Of a DNA stretch of 60,990 nt, positions 37,163-48,641 are shown piece after piece; positions within the stretch are counted from its first letter, which is position 1; each line of letters begins with the position of its first letter. Source of the DNA: Microcaldota archaeon. GTDB taxonomy: Archaea; Micrarchaeota; Micrarchaeia; Micrarchaeales; CABMGC01. The stretch lies in the NCBI GenBank assembly GCA_021818995.1, contig JAKASP010000001.1, forward strand, positions 221,381-282,370. Reading direction: 5' to 3'. Made by a program: the position numbers and the translations under genes. Under the pieces are notes generated by a model. It searched no databases. It worked only from the letters and a program-made list of their open reading frames with translations, and had not been told where the DNA came from.

Positions 37163-37396
37163 CTACCAAGGTCTCCTTATGCTGTCGAGCATGCTTCTAC
37201 CCTTCTTCGTGAGCACGAGCCTGCCCTCGCTGTCCTTCACAACAAGCCCCTCGCTTTTAAGGGCGCTTACCCTGTCCCTTGCGAGCACCGGATCGTTGTA
37301 AATAGAAGCAATTCCGCGTTCTGTGACGTTCCCGCCGCTTATTTCACCCAACAGGTTCTCCCTAGCCTTTTCGTTTATTGACATAGACACACACAA
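37163..37396 (-). CDS. Small winged-helix-like protein
   Basis: ALKSEGLVVKDSEGRLVLTKKGRSMLDSI. Confidence 0.6.
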   Translation of the reverse strand: MCVSMSINEKARENLLGEISGGNVTERGIASIYNDPVLARDRVSALKSEGLVVKDSEGRLVLTKKGRSMLDSIRRPW

Positions 37397-37536
37397 CTAA
37401 CAATATGCGTTTTCTTATATTTAAAGGGTACTCTATTTTGCAAAATGCAGAGGAACCCTTGTTATTTTGCTAATACGCCGTACCGCAGTCGCCAATACTA
37501 TATTATGCATCTCCTGATATTTAAACAGTGCGAGAG

Positions 37537-37611
37537 CGGGCTCGGTGGGATTTGAACCCACGACTTGCTGGTTAAGAGCCAGCCACTCTGACCAATCTGA
37601 GTTACGAGCCC
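37537..37611 (-). tRNA. tRNA-Lys(CTT)
   Basis: Acceptor GGGCTCG/CGAGCCC, anticodon arm GCTGG-CTCTTAA-CCAGC, T-arm GTGGG-TTCAAAT-CCCAC. Confidence 0.94.
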
Positions 37612-37621
37612 AAAATAGGGG

Positions 37622-38947
37622 TTACTTGACCCTTGCCCTTACAAACTTCTCTATTAAAGAATCAAATTCCTTTCCATGCGGGCTTATCTCATAGGATACC
37701 TGCACCAGCGGCTTGTTCGCGTTTATGATGTTTCTAAGGTTGGTGGGCGTGGCGGAGAGCACTATATCGCAATCTGCCCTGTTTATCGTCGTCTCCAGGT
37801 CACGTATCTGCTTTGCACTGTAGCCCATCGCAGGCAGCTCCCTATCCAGTGCCGGGTACTTGGCAAACGTTTCCTTTATCGCCCCGACAGCGTAATCCTT
37901 GGCGTCTACGACCCTGCCCGCACCGAACTGCTTCGCGGCCACCGTTGCAGCGCCAAACCTCATGTTTCCGTGAGTTATCGTCGGTCCATCCTCAACGAGC
38001 AGCACGCTGCTGCCCTTGACCAACCTGGGGTTGTCGACGCTTACCAGCGAGTCCGCAAGAACGATCTTCGCCTTCGGATTGATGGATTCAAGATTGCGCC
38101 TTACTTTCGCGGTCTCCTCCTTGCTTGCGGAGTTGACCTTGTTTATCACCAGTACGTCTGCGATCCTTGCGCACGTCTCCCCTGGATAGTATGAGATCTC
38201 GTTTCCGGCACGCAGCGGGTCGGCCACCGTAATCATCAGGTCGGGCTTTATGAACGGCATATCGTTGTTTCCCCCGTCCCAGATGACCAGCTGCGCCTCT
38301 TCCTGGGCTTTTCTGAGTATCTTCTCGTAGTCGACCCCAGAATACACAACAAACCCGTTCCTTATGTGCGGTTCGTAGTCCTCCCTTTCCTCTATCGTTG
38401 TCTTGTACTTGACCAGGTCCTTGAGAGTTGCGAACCTCTGGACAGCCTGCTCCTTGAGGTCGCCATAGGGCATGGGGTGCCTTATTATAACGGTTTTGAT
38501 GCCGTGCTTCCTGAGCAGCTTTGACACGTATCTGGTCGTCGGGCTCTTTCCAGAGCCGGTCCTAACGGCGCATATAGCTATCACCGGGCGTTTCGATTTC
38601 AGCATCTGTGCTACTGGGTCAAAGAGCTCAAAGCTGGCCCCGTTTGCGTTGACAAGACTGCTCTTCTGCATTACAGTCTGGTACGGGAGGTCGCTGTACG
38701 CGAGCGAGCACGTGTCTGCCTTTAGTCTCTTTATGAGCTGCGGAAGCTCAGATTCGTCATAGATCTTTATTCCCTTGGGGTAGAGCTTCCCGCTGAGCTC
38801 CTTCGGGTACATCCTGTCAGAGATGTATGGTATCTGCGTGGCAGTGAAGGCCACGACCTCATAGGCTGGGTTGTCCCTGAACAGCGTGTTGAACTGGTGG
38901 AAGTCACGTCCCGCCGCTCCCATTATGATTATCTTTTCCCTTTTCAA
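37622..38947 (-). CDS. Cyclic 2,3-diphosphoglycerate synthetase-family GTPase-like protein (COG2403)
   Basis: IIMGAAGRDFHQFNTLFRDNPAYEVVAFTATQIP, ICAVRTGSGKSPTTRYV, VIWDGGNNDMPF. Confidence 0.88.
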   Translation of the reverse strand: MKREKIIIMGAAGRDFHQFNTLFRDNPAYEVVAFTATQIPYISDRMYPKELSGKLYPKGIKIYDESELPQLIKRLKADTCSLAYSDLPYQTVMQKSSLVNANGASFELFDPVAQMLKSKRPVIAICAVRTGSGKSPTTRYVSKLLRKHGIKTVIIRHPMPYGDLKEQAVQRFATLKDLVKYKTTIEEREDYEPHIRNGFVVYSGVDYEKILRKAQEEAQLVIWDGGNNDMPFIKPDLMITVADPLRAGNEISYYPGETCARIADVLVINKVNSASKEETAKVRRNLESINPKAKIVLADSLVSVDNPRLVKGSSVLLVEDGPTITHGNMRFGAATVAAKQFGAGRVVDAKDYAVGAIKETFAKYPALDRELPAMGYSAKQIRDLETTINRADCDIVLSATPTNLRNIINANKPLVQVSYEISPHGKEFDSLIEKFVRARVK

Positions 38948-39062
38948 AAACTCCCCAAGCAGATTGACATGCGAAAATATAATACCTTTTAGTAGGTTCG
39001 TTTTTGGATAGGAATCTGGAGTTTACGAGGACAATTTTTCGACGACAAAACACCCCCAGAAG

Positions 39063-39071
39063 GTTTATATT
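39063..39071 (+). promoter_or_regulatory. Putative TATA box of gyrBA
   Basis: GTTTATATT about 25 nt before the GTG codon at 39092. Confidence 0.45.
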
Positions 39072-39091
39072 GCTTCAATCTCCATTAACCT

Positions 39092-41017
39092 GTGAGGGTG
39101 CCAGTCGATTTCATGCAAAACGAAGCGGATGAGTATAACGCATCGAAGATTGTTGTGCTTGAAGGCCCGCAGGGGATAAGGAAAAGGCCAGCGATGTACA
39201 TAGGCAGCACCAGCAGTGCTGGAGCCCTGCACCTGCTCTTCGAGGTGCTCGACAACGCGGTCGACGAGGCGCTAGCGGGCTACGCGAAGAACATAGACGT
39301 GCATCTGACACAGGACGACACGGGCGACGTGGCCGAGGTCAGGGACGACGGGAGGGGCATACCTGTCGACATAATGCCTAAGTACAACAAGAGCGCGATT
39401 GAGATAATAATGACCACCCTGCACAAGGGCGCAAAGTTCACGAACGACACCTACAAGATATCAGGAGGGCTGCACGGCGTCGGTCTCACTGTTGTCAACG
39501 CACTCTCGGAGTTCACTGAAGTGTCTGTGAACAAGGACGGGAAGAGCTACAGACAGCTATTTTCGCGCGGAGTTCCGAAGACCGCACTCGAGACCACAGG
39601 AGAATCCGAATCAAACGGCACAACCGTAAGGTTCAAGCCAGACCCCGAGGTATTTCCCTCGCCAAGATTTGACTCCGCGCAGCTTAAGGACAGGCTCAGG
39701 TACCTCAGCTTCCTGAACCCTAAGCTCAGGATAAACCTAGCGGACGACAGGTTCAATGCCCACGAGGAAGAGACCTTCTTCTCAGAGCGGGGCATAGAGG
39801 ACTTCCTCAGGTACATAAACAAAGACCAGCAGGCGCTTACCAACATTGTCCATGAAAAAAGGCTGGAGAATGGAATCGTGGTGGAGTTTGCGGCACAATA
39901 CGTCAGCTCGTACGACGAGCGTCTTGAATCGTTTGTAAACAACATAAGGACCGCCGAGGGCGGAACCCACGTGATAGGCTTCCACGCGGGCCTTTCAAGG
40001 GCGATACTCAACTACCTGGCGAAGAACAGCAAGAACGGAGTCAGGGTCACCGGCGAGGATACGCGCGAGGGACTTTCCGCAATACTCAGCGTGCTAATGC
40101 CAAACCCCGAGTTTGAGGGTCAGACCAAAGAGAAGCTCGGGAACTCCACAGTGAAGGGACTCGTGGAGGCAACCACCTATTCGATGCTCTCCAGGTACAT
40201 GGAGGAGCACCCCGCTGACGCGAAGAGCATGACCGAGAAGGCCGTGAACGCGATGAACGCTAGGGAGAGCGCGAAGCGTGCGAGGGAGCTGGCGAGGAAG
40301 AAGAGCGTCTTCGAGACCGCAGTGCTTCCGGGCAAGCTCGCCGACTGCATAGAGAGCGATCCAGAGAAGAGCGAGATCTTCATAGTCGAGGGGAGGAGCG
40401 CCGGCGGCTCCAGCAAGGAGGGCAGGGACAAGCAGACGCAGGCGATACTGCCGCTAAGGGGCAAGATACTCAACGTCGAGAAAGCGAGCGACGAGCGAAT
40501 ATTCGAGAGCGCGGAACTGAATACGCTGGTGACCGCGCTCGGCACCGGGATAAAGGAGACGTTCAACTCAGAGAAGGCAAGATACAGGAAGATAGTCATA
40601 ATGAGCGACGCGGACGTCGACGGAGGGCACATCAGAACCCTGCTTCTTACCTTCTTCTACAGGTACATGAAGAAGCTGATAGAGCAGGGCTACATCTACA
40701 TAGCCCAGCCGCCGCTCTACAAGGCGTCTGCAGGCAAGGCGATACGCTACTGCTACAGCGACGAGGAGCTGGAAGCAATAAGGAACGAGCTCGGGGTCAA
40801 GATGGAGGTGCAGAGATACAAGGGCCTAGGAGAGATGAACGCCGAGCAGCTATGGGAGACAACGATGAGCCCCGCAAACCGCATACTTAAACGTGTCAGC
40901 ATCTCCGACGCGGAGCGCGCCAACACACTCTTCTCCATACTAATGGGGGTGGACGTGCACCAGAGGAGGAAGTTCCTCGAGGAGCATTCCGGCGACGTGA
41001 AGTTTTTGGACGTGTAG
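39092..41017 (+). CDS. gyrB: DNA gyrase subunit B (type IIA topoisomerase)
   Basis: [79 protein letters not shown] at 39092 or ATG at 39113. Confidence 0.97.
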   Translation: MRVPVDFMQNEADEYNASKIVVLEGPQGIRKRPAMYIGSTSSAGALHLLFEVLDNAVDEALAGYAKNIDVHLTQDDTGDVAEVRDDGRGIPVDIMPKYNKSAIEIIMTTLHKGAKFTNDTYKISGGLHGVGLTVVNALSEFTEVSVNKDGKSYRQLFSRGVPKTALETTGESESNGTTVRFKPDPEVFPSPRFDSAQLKDRLRYLSFLNPKLRINLADDRFNAHEEETFFSERGIEDFLRYINKDQQALTNIVHEKRLENGIVVEFAAQYVSSYDERLESFVNNIRTAEGGTHVIGFHAGLSRAILNYLAKNSKNGVRVTGEDTREGLSAILSVLMPNPEFEGQTKEKLGNSTVKGLVEATTYSMLSRYMEEHPADAKSMTEKAVNAMNARESAKRARELARKKSVFETAVLPGKLADCIESDPEKSEIFIVEGRSAGGSSKEGRDKQTQAILPLRGKILNVEKASDERIFESAELNTLVTALGTGIKETFNSEKARYRKIVIMSDADVDGGHIRTLLLTFFYRYMKKLIEQGYIYIAQPPLYKASAGKAIRYCYSDEELEAIRNELGVKMEVQRYKGLGEMNAEQLWETTMSPANRILKRVSISDAERANTLFSILMGVDVHQRRKFLEEHSGDVKFLDV

Positions 41018-41024
41018 TGATCGC

Positions 41025-43421
41025 TTGCCTAAAATAACGAACGTAATGCTTGAGGACGAGCTGCAGTCGAGCTACCTGGACTACGCGATGAGCGTGATCA
41101 TAGGAAGGGCCATTCCTGACGCAAGGGACGGCCTCAAGCCGGTGCAGAGGCGCATACTCTACGCCATGTACAACATCAACAACGTCCACAGCGAACCCAC
41201 GAAGAAGAGCGCCAGGGTAGTCGGAGAGGTCATAGGAAAGTTCCATCCGCACGGCGACATACCTATCTACGATGCGCTCGCGAGGATGGCGCAGCCCTTC
41301 TCTATGAACCACACATTGGTAGAGGGCCAGGGCAACTTCGGTTCTATAGACGGAGACCCCCCGGCAGCGATGCGATACACAGAAGTGAGGCTGTCCAAGA
41401 TTGCCGACGAGGTCCTTGCAGACCTTGACAAGAACACAGTGGCCTTCCTTCCAAACTTCGACAACACCGAGAAGGAGCCAGAGATACTTCCAACCAAGCT
41501 GCCGAACCTGCTGATAAACGGGGCCGCAGGCATTGCAGTCGGGGTTGCAACAAGCATACCTCCGCACAACCTGGCAGAGATATGCGACGCTGTTCTTTTC
41601 GCGCTCGAACACAAGGACGCGACAGTCGAGGAGCTGCTCGGTGTAATAAAAGGCCCAGATTTCCCCACCGGCGGCATAGCGATAATGAGTCAGAACGCAA
41701 CCAACGGCTACAAGTACGGAAGGGGGCAGCTAACCGTGAGGGGCAAGGTGGAGACCGACGAGAAGAAGGGTAGGCTGGTGGTAAGGGAGATACCTTACAA
41801 CGTGAACAAGTCGGGCCTTGTGGGGGGTATAGCGTCGCTCGTTAGGGAGAAGAAGATACTAGGGATCAGGGACATACGTGACGAGAGCGACAGGAACGGG
41901 ATAAGCATAGTCATAGACCTCTCGAAAGACGCCAACGCGGAACAGGTCCTCAACCAGCTCTACAAGCACACCCAGCTTGAGACCACTTTCCCGTTGATAA
42001 ACCTCGCAGTTACGGGCAAGGTGCTCAAAAGCTTCAGCATAACACAGCTGCTCAGCACATTCCTCGCATACAGGCGCGAGATAGTCACGAAGCGGAGCGC
42101 ATACGAACTCAGCATGGCGAAGGACAGGCTGCACATAGTCGCCGGGCTGCAGATCGCAATCTCGCAGATAGACAACGTGGTCAAGGCGATAAAGGAGAGC
42201 AAGGAAGTGGGAGAGGCCAGGTCAAGGCTCGTCTCGGGGTTCAGCCTATCGGAGAAGCAGGCAAATGCGATACTGGAAATGAGATTGAGTAGGCTAACGC
42301 AGCTCGAGAACGAATCGTTAAACAAGGAAGCCGATGAGCTGGAAAAGAGGGTCAAGTACTATACAGACGTGCTCGCAGACCCCGCAAAGATCGACGAGAT
42401 AATCAAGGACGAGACCAAGGAGATCAAGAAGAAGTACGCAAGGCCAAGAAGGACAGAGATAATGCACATGGAGCAGGAGCTCGAGATCCAGGACGAGGAC
42501 CTGATAAGCAACGACGAGGTCAGCGTCATACTGACTAACTCCGGCTATGTGAAGAGGATAGCTATAGGGAGCTACAAGGAGCAGGAGCGCGGAGGCAAGG
42601 GCATAATAGCCATGAACCTGAAAGAGGGCGACTTCGTGAAGCACATGATAACGCCGAAGAACAAGGACTACATACTGTTTGTCTCCAACCTCGGCCGCGT
42701 CTACTGGCTCAAGGCCTACAACATACCAGAAGGTAGCAGGTACTCAGAGGGCAGATCCATAGTCAACCTGCTTAACCTGCACGAAGAGAAGATAGTGACA
42801 ATGTTCAAGATAAACGACTTCGAGGCATCGAGCATAGTCTTCCTCACGAGCAAGGGTCTTGTCAAGAAGACCGACGCAAAACTGTTCTCAAGGCCAAGAA
42901 CCACAGGCGTAAGGGCGATATCGCTGAACGATGGAGACGAGATAGCCGACGTTATCGTGCTCAAAGACAGAAAGTACCTGGTCGCGGCCACGAGGAATGG
43001 CAAATCCATACGTTTCGACGAGACCGACGTGAGATCCATGGGCAGGTCTGCATCCGGAGTGCGCGGAATAAGGCTGCACGAAGGCGACACGGCAAAGAAC
43101 CTCATAGCTGCGGGAGACGAAGGCAGCATACTTACCGTCTCAGAGAAGGGCTACGGGAAGGTGACCGAGATAGGGGAGTACAGGATGCAGGGAAGGGGCG
43201 GCGGCGGCGTGCTCAACCTCAAGGTGAATGAGAAAACCGGGCCTGTGGCAAAATCGCTTTTCCTAAACAAGGAGACAAAGCTGCTGCTGATCAACTCAAA
43301 AGGCGTAAGCATAATGATCCCCATAGCATCCATAAGGGTTACAGGGAGGGCGGCCAGCGGGGTCAGGCTTATGAAAGTCGAGCCCGGGGCCAAGGTTATA
43401 GACGCGAAGCTCATGGCCTAA
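41025..43421 (+). CDS. gyrA: DNA gyrase subunit A
   Basis: [32 protein letters not shown], catalytic AAMRYTE, GyrA-box-like QERGGKG, beta-pinwheel repeats. Confidence 0.97.
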   Translation: MPKITNVMLEDELQSSYLDYAMSVIIGRAIPDARDGLKPVQRRILYAMYNINNVHSEPTKKSARVVGEVIGKFHPHGDIPIYDALARMAQPFSMNHTLVEGQGNFGSIDGDPPAAMRYTEVRLSKIADEVLADLDKNTVAFLPNFDNTEKEPEILPTKLPNLLINGAAGIAVGVATSIPPHNLAEICDAVLFALEHKDATVEELLGVIKGPDFPTGGIAIMSQNATNGYKYGRGQLTVRGKVETDEKKGRLVVREIPYNVNKSGLVGGIASLVREKKILGIRDIRDESDRNGISIVIDLSKDANAEQVLNQLYKHTQLETTFPLINLAVTGKVLKSFSITQLLSTFLAYRREIVTKRSAYELSMAKDRLHIVAGLQIAISQIDNVVKAIKESKEVGEARSRLVSGFSLSEKQANAILEMRLSRLTQLENESLNKEADELEKRVKYYTDVLADPAKIDEIIKDETKEIKKKYARPRRTEIMHMEQELEIQDEDLISNDEVSVILTNSGYVKRIAIGSYKEQERGGKGIIAMNLKEGDFVKHMITPKNKDYILFVSNLGRVYWLKAYNIPEGSRYSEGRSIVNLLNLHEEKIVTMFKINDFEASSIVFLTSKGLVKKTDAKLFSRPRTTGVRAISLNDGDEIADVIVLKDRKYLVAATRNGKSIRFDETDVRSMGRSASGVRGIRLHEGDTAKNLIAAGDEGSILTVSEKGYGKVTEIGEYRMQGRGGGGVLNLKVNEKTGPVAKSLFLNKETKLLLINSKGVSIMIPIASIRVTGRAASGVRLMKVEPGAKVIDAKLMA

Positions 43422-43427
43422 CGCGGT

Positions 43428-46196
43428 TCATTTCCAGTACTTCTTCGTTCTCACAAAGTTCTTCTGCGCCTCTATCAGGTCTATTATAAACTGCTTGTGG
43501 CTCTTTCTAAGAAGCTTGAGCGTTCTTGCAGCGGTCGCGGCGCCGATGCCGTATACCGCCATTGCGGCCAGCGCCCTGCTGCCGTACGCTTCTACAAGAC
43601 TCGCTTCGTGCATAACCTCCCTGTACGCTTTCTCCTCAAGATGGTTGAGGCCCTTTCCGGATATTTTCTTCTTGACCGCCTTGCCCTTCTCCTCACCAAG
43701 AATGCCCACCATCGGGCTCTTGCAGCGCGGGCAGGAGACCTCCTCGTCCTTCTCCACAGCAATCTTTCTTGAGAACTCGAGACCACAGTACGTACAGAGC
43801 AGTTCCATCTTCTTCTCGTTTATCTTGCGCTGCAACTCGTTGATGGACATCTCGCTCGGAAGTACCGGAAGCAGAAGCTCCCTGTACTTGTACGAGGCGC
43901 GCATTATCTCCTCGGCGAGCGGAGACGCCACGCCTTCGAACACCTTTATCTGTATATTGCCCTTCTTCAAGCCGTTTATGAACGCAAGCGCGCTTTCCAT
44001 ATCGAAGTAGTTCTTCTTCAGGTCCCTGATGGTCTCATCGGCTATCGGAGAATCCTTGTAGAAGCTGATCAGCCTGTCTGTGCCGCTCTTGGTAACCGTG
44101 GCCTTCTTCTCCACTATGCCGAACAGCTTGCAGACCTGGACGAACTTGTACCTGAAGAGGTCAGTGCTTGCTATGAAACTGTCTCCGCTTACTATCTCCT
44201 CAAGATTGTAGTTCCTGATCGTCTCGAATATGCGCTTCATGCTCGGCCTCCTCTTTGCGCCTCCAAAATCTGCTATAAGTGCGTACGGCGTCGTCTTAAC
44301 CGAGATCCTCCCGCCAGAATTCTGTGACGCCACATAGCTTACGATTTTTGCCAGGAACTCGTTCGCAAGTTTTCCCAGAGCCATATGCGCAACCGCATAT
44401 CCGTCAAGCTCTTCTATCGCAAGGAGTTCTGCAGATGGGACGAATCTCTTCCTCTGCTCCTCTATGAACTTTGAAGTGAGATCCGCGGTGGGTTTGCCTA
44501 TGACGTCGCCGTTTGTCTGCAGCCCTTCCTTGATCAGCGCATAAACCCCGCGGGCCGTTGCCTCCGAAACAGGAATGTCCTCTCCCTCCCAGTCCGGTAT
44601 TGCGGCCTCGAACTCATCGCTCTGCTCCACGAATACCACGTCCTTCTCTATGCTTACCACTTTCCACGGAAGGCCTTTGGTTATGAAAGTTGCTCCTTCC
44701 TCAAGGTAGGTGGTTGCAAACCGCTCGTCGACCGTTGATATTATCTTGTTGCCTACGGTGCTCTTTACGAAGAACCGGAGCGTGTCAGGTATCACGCTTA
44801 TGTTGGAGAAGAAGTAGCCGCGTGACCTGTAACCAACGCTTGCGTTACTCTCCTTTACCCTTATCAGTTTCTCTCCGTCAAGGAAAGTGAGCATCTTGTC
44901 GAACTCTTCCTTGCCAAGTCTGGCATAGGACGCGGAGCGCCGCACGATCCCCAGGATTTTTGCAGTTTCTATCTTCTTGTACTCCAACACGATAGCGCAG
45001 ATCTGGTTTGCAAGCACATCCAGCGCGCCTTCCTCAATCCTGTACTTCTCGATGCGCCCATCACGCATCTGCCGTATTATAGACAGTGACTCAATCACCT
45101 CTATGCTGTTCGCCACTACTATTTTCCCATAGGAGACCTCCTTCTCTCTGTGGCCGCCCCTGCCCACTCTCTGCACGAGCCTGACAACCTGTCTAGGAGA
45201 ACCGTACTGCACAACCAGGTTCACGGAGCCTATGTCTATTCCCAGCTCCAGCGAGCTCGTCGCTATAATGCTCTTGACCCCGCCCTCCTTGAACGCGTTC
45301 TCCACCTTGATTCTCTCCTCCTTGTCCAGGGAACTGTGGTGCACGCCGATGCCGCCGAACGGATCGAGTCTGTCGAAATAGAGAAGCTTGCTACCCAGCG
45401 ACTCGACCACCTGCCTTGTGTTAGCGAAGATGAGCGTCGATTCCGATTCCTTGATCAGCGCCGTTATCCTTTCTATCCTTGCAAGTGTCTGCACGTCGAG
45501 GTTGAACTTCTGCATGAATTCCGCATACTCCTTTTCGGGGTGCTGCGGCATCTCTATTGTGACAACTATCTGCTTCTCACCCTTGGCGTCTACCAGCCGG
45601 CACTGCCTGCCTCCGCACAGAAACCTCTTAGCCTCATCTGAATTGCCAAGAGTTGCGCTGATCCCTATCCTCTGGTAGTTGTTCGAAAGCTCTTCTAGAC
45701 GCTCAAGCGCCACGCCAAGTTGCGCGCCTCTCTTGTTGGCGTACAGTTCGTGTAGCTCATCGACGACCACGGCCTTCACATTTGTAAGCGCACTCCTCAA
45801 TCTCTGCGAGAGGAAGAGGTTCTGCAGCGTCTCCGGAGTTGTTATCAGGACACGAGGCGGAGAAGCTGCCTGGAGTTGCCTTTCCTTTGTAGGCGTGTCT
45901 CCGTGCCTTACTGAGATGCTTATGTCGAGCTCCTTCGCGAGCACCTCCAGCCTTTTCATGAGGTCCCTGTTGAGAGCCCTCAGCGGCGTGATGTACACGA
46001 GTTGTATTCCTTTCTCATCCCTGCCCCCAACAAGCCTCTTGAAAATAGGAAGTATCGCGGCTTCGGTCTTGCCGCTTCCCGTAGGGGCCGTAATCACGCA
46101 GTTTTCGCCCTTTTCGATGTGCTCGAAGGCCGCTTTCTGCACATCGGTGAAGCTGCCGAATTTCTTCAAGAAAATCTCATACGGATCCGCAGACAT
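43428..46196 (-). CDS. Lhr/ASH-Ski2-like DEAD/DEAH-box helicase with CxxC zinc motif
   Basis: APTGSGKTEAA, VVDELHEL, TSSLELGIDIGSVNLVVQYGSPRQVVRLVQRVGRGGHR, CTYCGLEF...CPRC. Confidence 0.93.
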   Translation of the reverse strand: MSADPYEIFLKKFGSFTDVQKAAFEHIEKGENCVITAPTGSGKTEAAILPIFKRLVGGRDEKGIQLVYITPLRALNRDLMKRLEVLAKELDISISVRHGDTPTKERQLQAASPPRVLITTPETLQNLFLSQRLRSALTNVKAVVVDELHELYANKRGAQLGVALERLEELSNNYQRIGISATLGNSDEAKRFLCGGRQCRLVDAKGEKQIVVTIEMPQHPEKEYAEFMQKFNLDVQTLARIERITALIKESESTLIFANTRQVVESLGSKLLYFDRLDPFGGIGVHHSSLDKEERIKVENAFKEGGVKSIIATSSLELGIDIGSVNLVVQYGSPRQVVRLVQRVGRGGHREKEVSYGKIVVANSIEVIESLSIIRQMRDGRIEKYRIEEGALDVLANQICAIVLEYKKIETAKILGIVRRSASYARLGKEEFDKMLTFLDGEKLIRVKESNASVGYRSRGYFFSNISVIPDTLRFFVKSTVGNKIISTVDERFATTYLEEGATFITKGLPWKVVSIEKDVVFVEQSDEFEAAIPDWEGEDIPVSEATARGVYALIKEGLQTNGDVIGKPTADLTSKFIEEQRKRFVPSAELLAIEELDGYAVAHMALGKLANEFLAKIVSYVASQNSGGRISVKTTPYALIADFGGAKRRPSMKRIFETIRNYNLEEIVSGDSFIASTDLFRYKFVQVCKLFGIVEKKATVTKSGTDRLISFYKDSPIADETIRDLKKNYFDMESALAFINGLKKGNIQIKVFEGVASPLAEEIMRASYKYRELLLPVLPSEMSINELQRKINEKKMELLCTYCGLEFSRKIAVEKDEEVSCPRCKSPMVGILGEEKGKAVKKKISGKGLNHLEEKAYREVMHEASLVEAYGSRALAAMAVYGIGAATAARTLKLLRKSHKQFIIDLIEAQKNFVRTKKYWK

Positions 46197-46199
46197 GTC

Positions 46200-47837
46200 T
46201 TAGCCAAGTGGTATGAACGCGCTTCCCGTGAGCAACCTGGTGGAGTTCATAACCGTATAGTTGAGCGTGAGGCCCAGGTGCAGGTTGAGCGTTGTTCCGT
46301 TGAGTTTGGTTGCGATGTTGTAGCAAGAAGAGGAGATGTTAGTTCCGGCACCGGATGCGAGCGTCACATTGAGCGGGAAACTGATCGCGCTCGCTGTGGA
46401 GTAGCACTTGATGCTGTTGAGCCTTGCCTCGCTGCTCATGTTGTTAGTTATCCTGAATGACGCAACGCCGTTTGCATATCGCATGTCGCTGCACACGAAC
46501 GACTCGTTGAACATGCAGGAGTTCACCAATCCTGAGGTGAAGACAAGCGACGTGCCGCTTACGTTGAACTTCCCGAGTATCTCGGCCGCGCTCTCTACCT
46601 GCGCCAGCACTATCGACGTGTTGACAAGCGAGTAGGCGGTCAGGTTCCATGCACCCCTATACGCCGTGGTCCTTATCAGCGATATCCCGCCGATCTGCCC
46701 AGACTTCGGGAACAGGTATGTGCTGCAGAAGGAGGTGCCGTTCAGCGAGCTAACAACCCCATAACACGTGCTGTTCCTTGCACCACTGAGGTTTGATATG
46801 GTGTCGTAGATGAACGACGAGTTAGTGATCAGCGAGAGCCCCGCTAGATAATCACCGCCCGTTCCTGAGAAGCTGTAATTTCCTAGAAGCGTTGCGTTCT
46901 CAATCTTCGCTTCGGAGCCGAATTTACCCTGCAGCCCCTGTATTTGCACAGCGCTCGAGTTTTCGGAGCTGGCGTTGATCAACGAGTAGCACGCCGAAGT
47001 GTTCTGCTCTGCAAGTATCTTGAGCCAGCCTCCAGAATACCAACTGCAGAAAGTGGTGTCATTGAGCATCTTTATGAAAGTGGCCGTGCCCTCTTTCGTG
47101 CTCACGTTAGTGGTGCTGAGGCTCGAGCCGATCGTGGCTGCGCTGAATATGTTCGGCGACAGGTACCCCTTTATCCATATCGAGTATACGCTCGCGTTGC
47201 CCGAATAGTTGGCCTCAGCCACGGATATGTTCCTTATGTAATAGGAGGTGAGGTTCAGGACCGGCTTAAGGAAGACGTCGATCTGGCCGTTTCCGGTCAG
47301 CCTGAAACTGCTCACGTTGAACTGGTCGAAGAGATATGTGCCGAGCAGGTACGCTCCGTTCGTCAGGAATGCCTGCCTGGAGCTTGTCATGTTCTGCTTC
47401 GGGAGCAGCTCGGAAGGTGTGGCGTTCTCTGCAGCGATTACGCTTATCGAAGCGTTTACCTGCGTCTTCGATCTGTCCGCGAGGTTGTAGAGTTTCCCAG
47501 GGTCTGCTACAACGCTTATGCTGTAATTCCCTGCTTTGGTCGGGGAGTAGTTGTAGGTGATTGTGGTCTGCTTGCCAGCAGGCAGCGTGACCTTGTACAG
47601 GGTTGAGAGGTTGCCGTTGACTATCACGCCTAGGCTCAGGTTCGCTATCGCGCTGCTCCCGTTGTTGAATACGTTGATGTCAAACGTGGCCTTCTGGTAC
47701 GGATACAGGTGCGCCGTCGAACCGCCGCCGATGCTAAGCGCCACGCTGAGGAGCGGCTGGTAGAAGTATCTGAAGTACAGAGCCACAGCCAGTATCACAA
47801 CTATGACCGCGGTCCATATGTAAATCTCTTTTTTCAT
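46200..47837 (-). CDS. Membrane-anchored extracellular protein, N-glycosylation-sequon rich
   Basis: N-terminal TM helix followed by beta-rich sequence with many NxS/T sites. Confidence 0.7.
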   Translation of the reverse strand: MKKEIYIWTAVIVVILAVALYFRYFYQPLLSVALSIGGGSTAHLYPYQKATFDINVFNNGSSAIANLSLGVIVNGNLSTLYKVTLPAGKQTTITYNYSPTKAGNYSISVVADPGKLYNLADRSKTQVNASISVIAAENATPSELLPKQNMTSSRQAFLTNGAYLLGTYLFDQFNVSSFRLTGNGQIDVFLKPVLNLTSYYIRNISVAEANYSGNASVYSIWIKGYLSPNIFSAATIGSSLSTTNVSTKEGTATFIKMLNDTTFCSWYSGGWLKILAEQNTSACYSLINASSENSSAVQIQGLQGKFGSEAKIENATLLGNYSFSGTGGDYLAGLSLITNSSFIYDTISNLSGARNSTCYGVVSSLNGTSFCSTYLFPKSGQIGGISLIRTTAYRGAWNLTAYSLVNTSIVLAQVESAAEILGKFNVSGTSLVFTSGLVNSCMFNESFVCSDMRYANGVASFRITNNMSSEARLNSIKCYSTASAISFPLNVTLASGAGTNISSSCYNIATKLNGTTLNLHLGLTLNYTVMNSTRLLTGSAFIPLG

Positions 47838-48316
47838 TGGACCACATCCATAGTGCTCTTGCTCCTAAGCTCGCGTATAGCCTCGCTTATCTTGTTCGCA
47901 ATCTCCTTGTAATCGGTCTCGTAGAGCCCAGCGGCCCATGTGAGAGCGTCGTACCTGTCGCCCATCGGGGGAGGCTTGAGGTAGAACTTCCCTTGCGAGT
48001 TCTCTACAAGGCCCGTTTTCTTCATTCGCAGAAGGTGGTACCTGAGCGTCTTCTCATTCATCGGCTCCCAGTTTTTGGTTATGTAATCGGCAAGCTCGGC
48101 AACAGTCGGGTCGTTCTTCCTGATGAACTGGAAGTTTATGAGCGCGTCAAGCACCGCGACCGAGCTGAGCCGCGACTCGCCAGGGTTGATTACTCCCAAG
48201 GAGAGTGCCAGCCACCTCACTATCGACCTTCGCGTCTCCAGAACCTCCTTTGTGAGCCGCATATTCCTGAGCGTGACCTCCTTGTCTATCAGCTCTGACT
48301 CGCTTAGCTCTGCCAT
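47834..48316 (-). CDS. HTH transcriptional regulator-like protein
   Basis: TVAELADYITKNWEPMNEKTLRYHLLRMKKTGLVENSQGKFYL; start placed at internal ATG 48316. Confidence 0.7.
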   Translation of the reverse strand: MAELSESELIDKEVTLRNMRLTKEVLETRRSIVRWLALSLGVINPGESRLSSVAVLDALINFQFIRKNDPTVAELADYITKNWEPMNEKTLRYHLLRMKKTGLVENSQGKFYLKPPPMGDRYDALTWAAGLYETDYKEIANKISEAIRELRSKSTMDVVQ

Positions 48317-48409
48317 TGTGTCAAACCAAAATCTTGTTAGATGAACGCTTATATTTTTATGCAACATAGGTTTATATGCAATGCCTGTCGCTTTCTGCGA
48401 GGTGAGCAC

Positions 48410-48637
48410 TTGCCCAGATACTACAAGGTTTACGACAGCAAACAGACACTCTTCGTAACCGTGGATGACGGGGGTGCGGTTATACTGAAGGATGAGGCAG
48501 GAAGGAAGGTTTTCCTTTCGAAGTACCAGGCAAAGCTCATGAAGTTCGGTATTGAAAACCTGCTCAAGAACCTCTTCGAGGGCACGGACACGAAGGACGT
48601 GCACGTGGAGGAACTGCAGAGCCCGAAGAGCGCTTGA
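48410..48637 (+). CDS. Small hypothetical protein (TTG start proposed)
   Basis: GAGGTGA-like ribosome-binding site just before TTG; ORF reaches the prefoldin gene. Confidence 0.5.
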   Translation: MPRYYKVYDSKQTLFVTVDDGGAVILKDEAGRKVFLSKYQAKLMKFGIENLLKNLFEGTDTKDVHVEELQSPKSA

Positions 48638-48641
48638 TAAC

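Noticed and set aside
37622-38947. cDPG-synthetase-like gene as evidence for hyperthermophily
   Set aside because: COG2403-type proteins are broader than true cDPG synthetases; motif reading cannot establish activity or growth temperature.
40896-41612. 238-aa minus-strand ORF across the gyrB/gyrA junction
   Set aside because: Overlaps two strongly identified genes; Cys/Arg/Val-rich composition of an antisense artefact.
46944-47606. 220-aa plus-strand ORF inside the 545-aa surface-protein gene
   Set aside because: Antisense to a gene with clear signal/TM and sequon pattern; no domain recognised.
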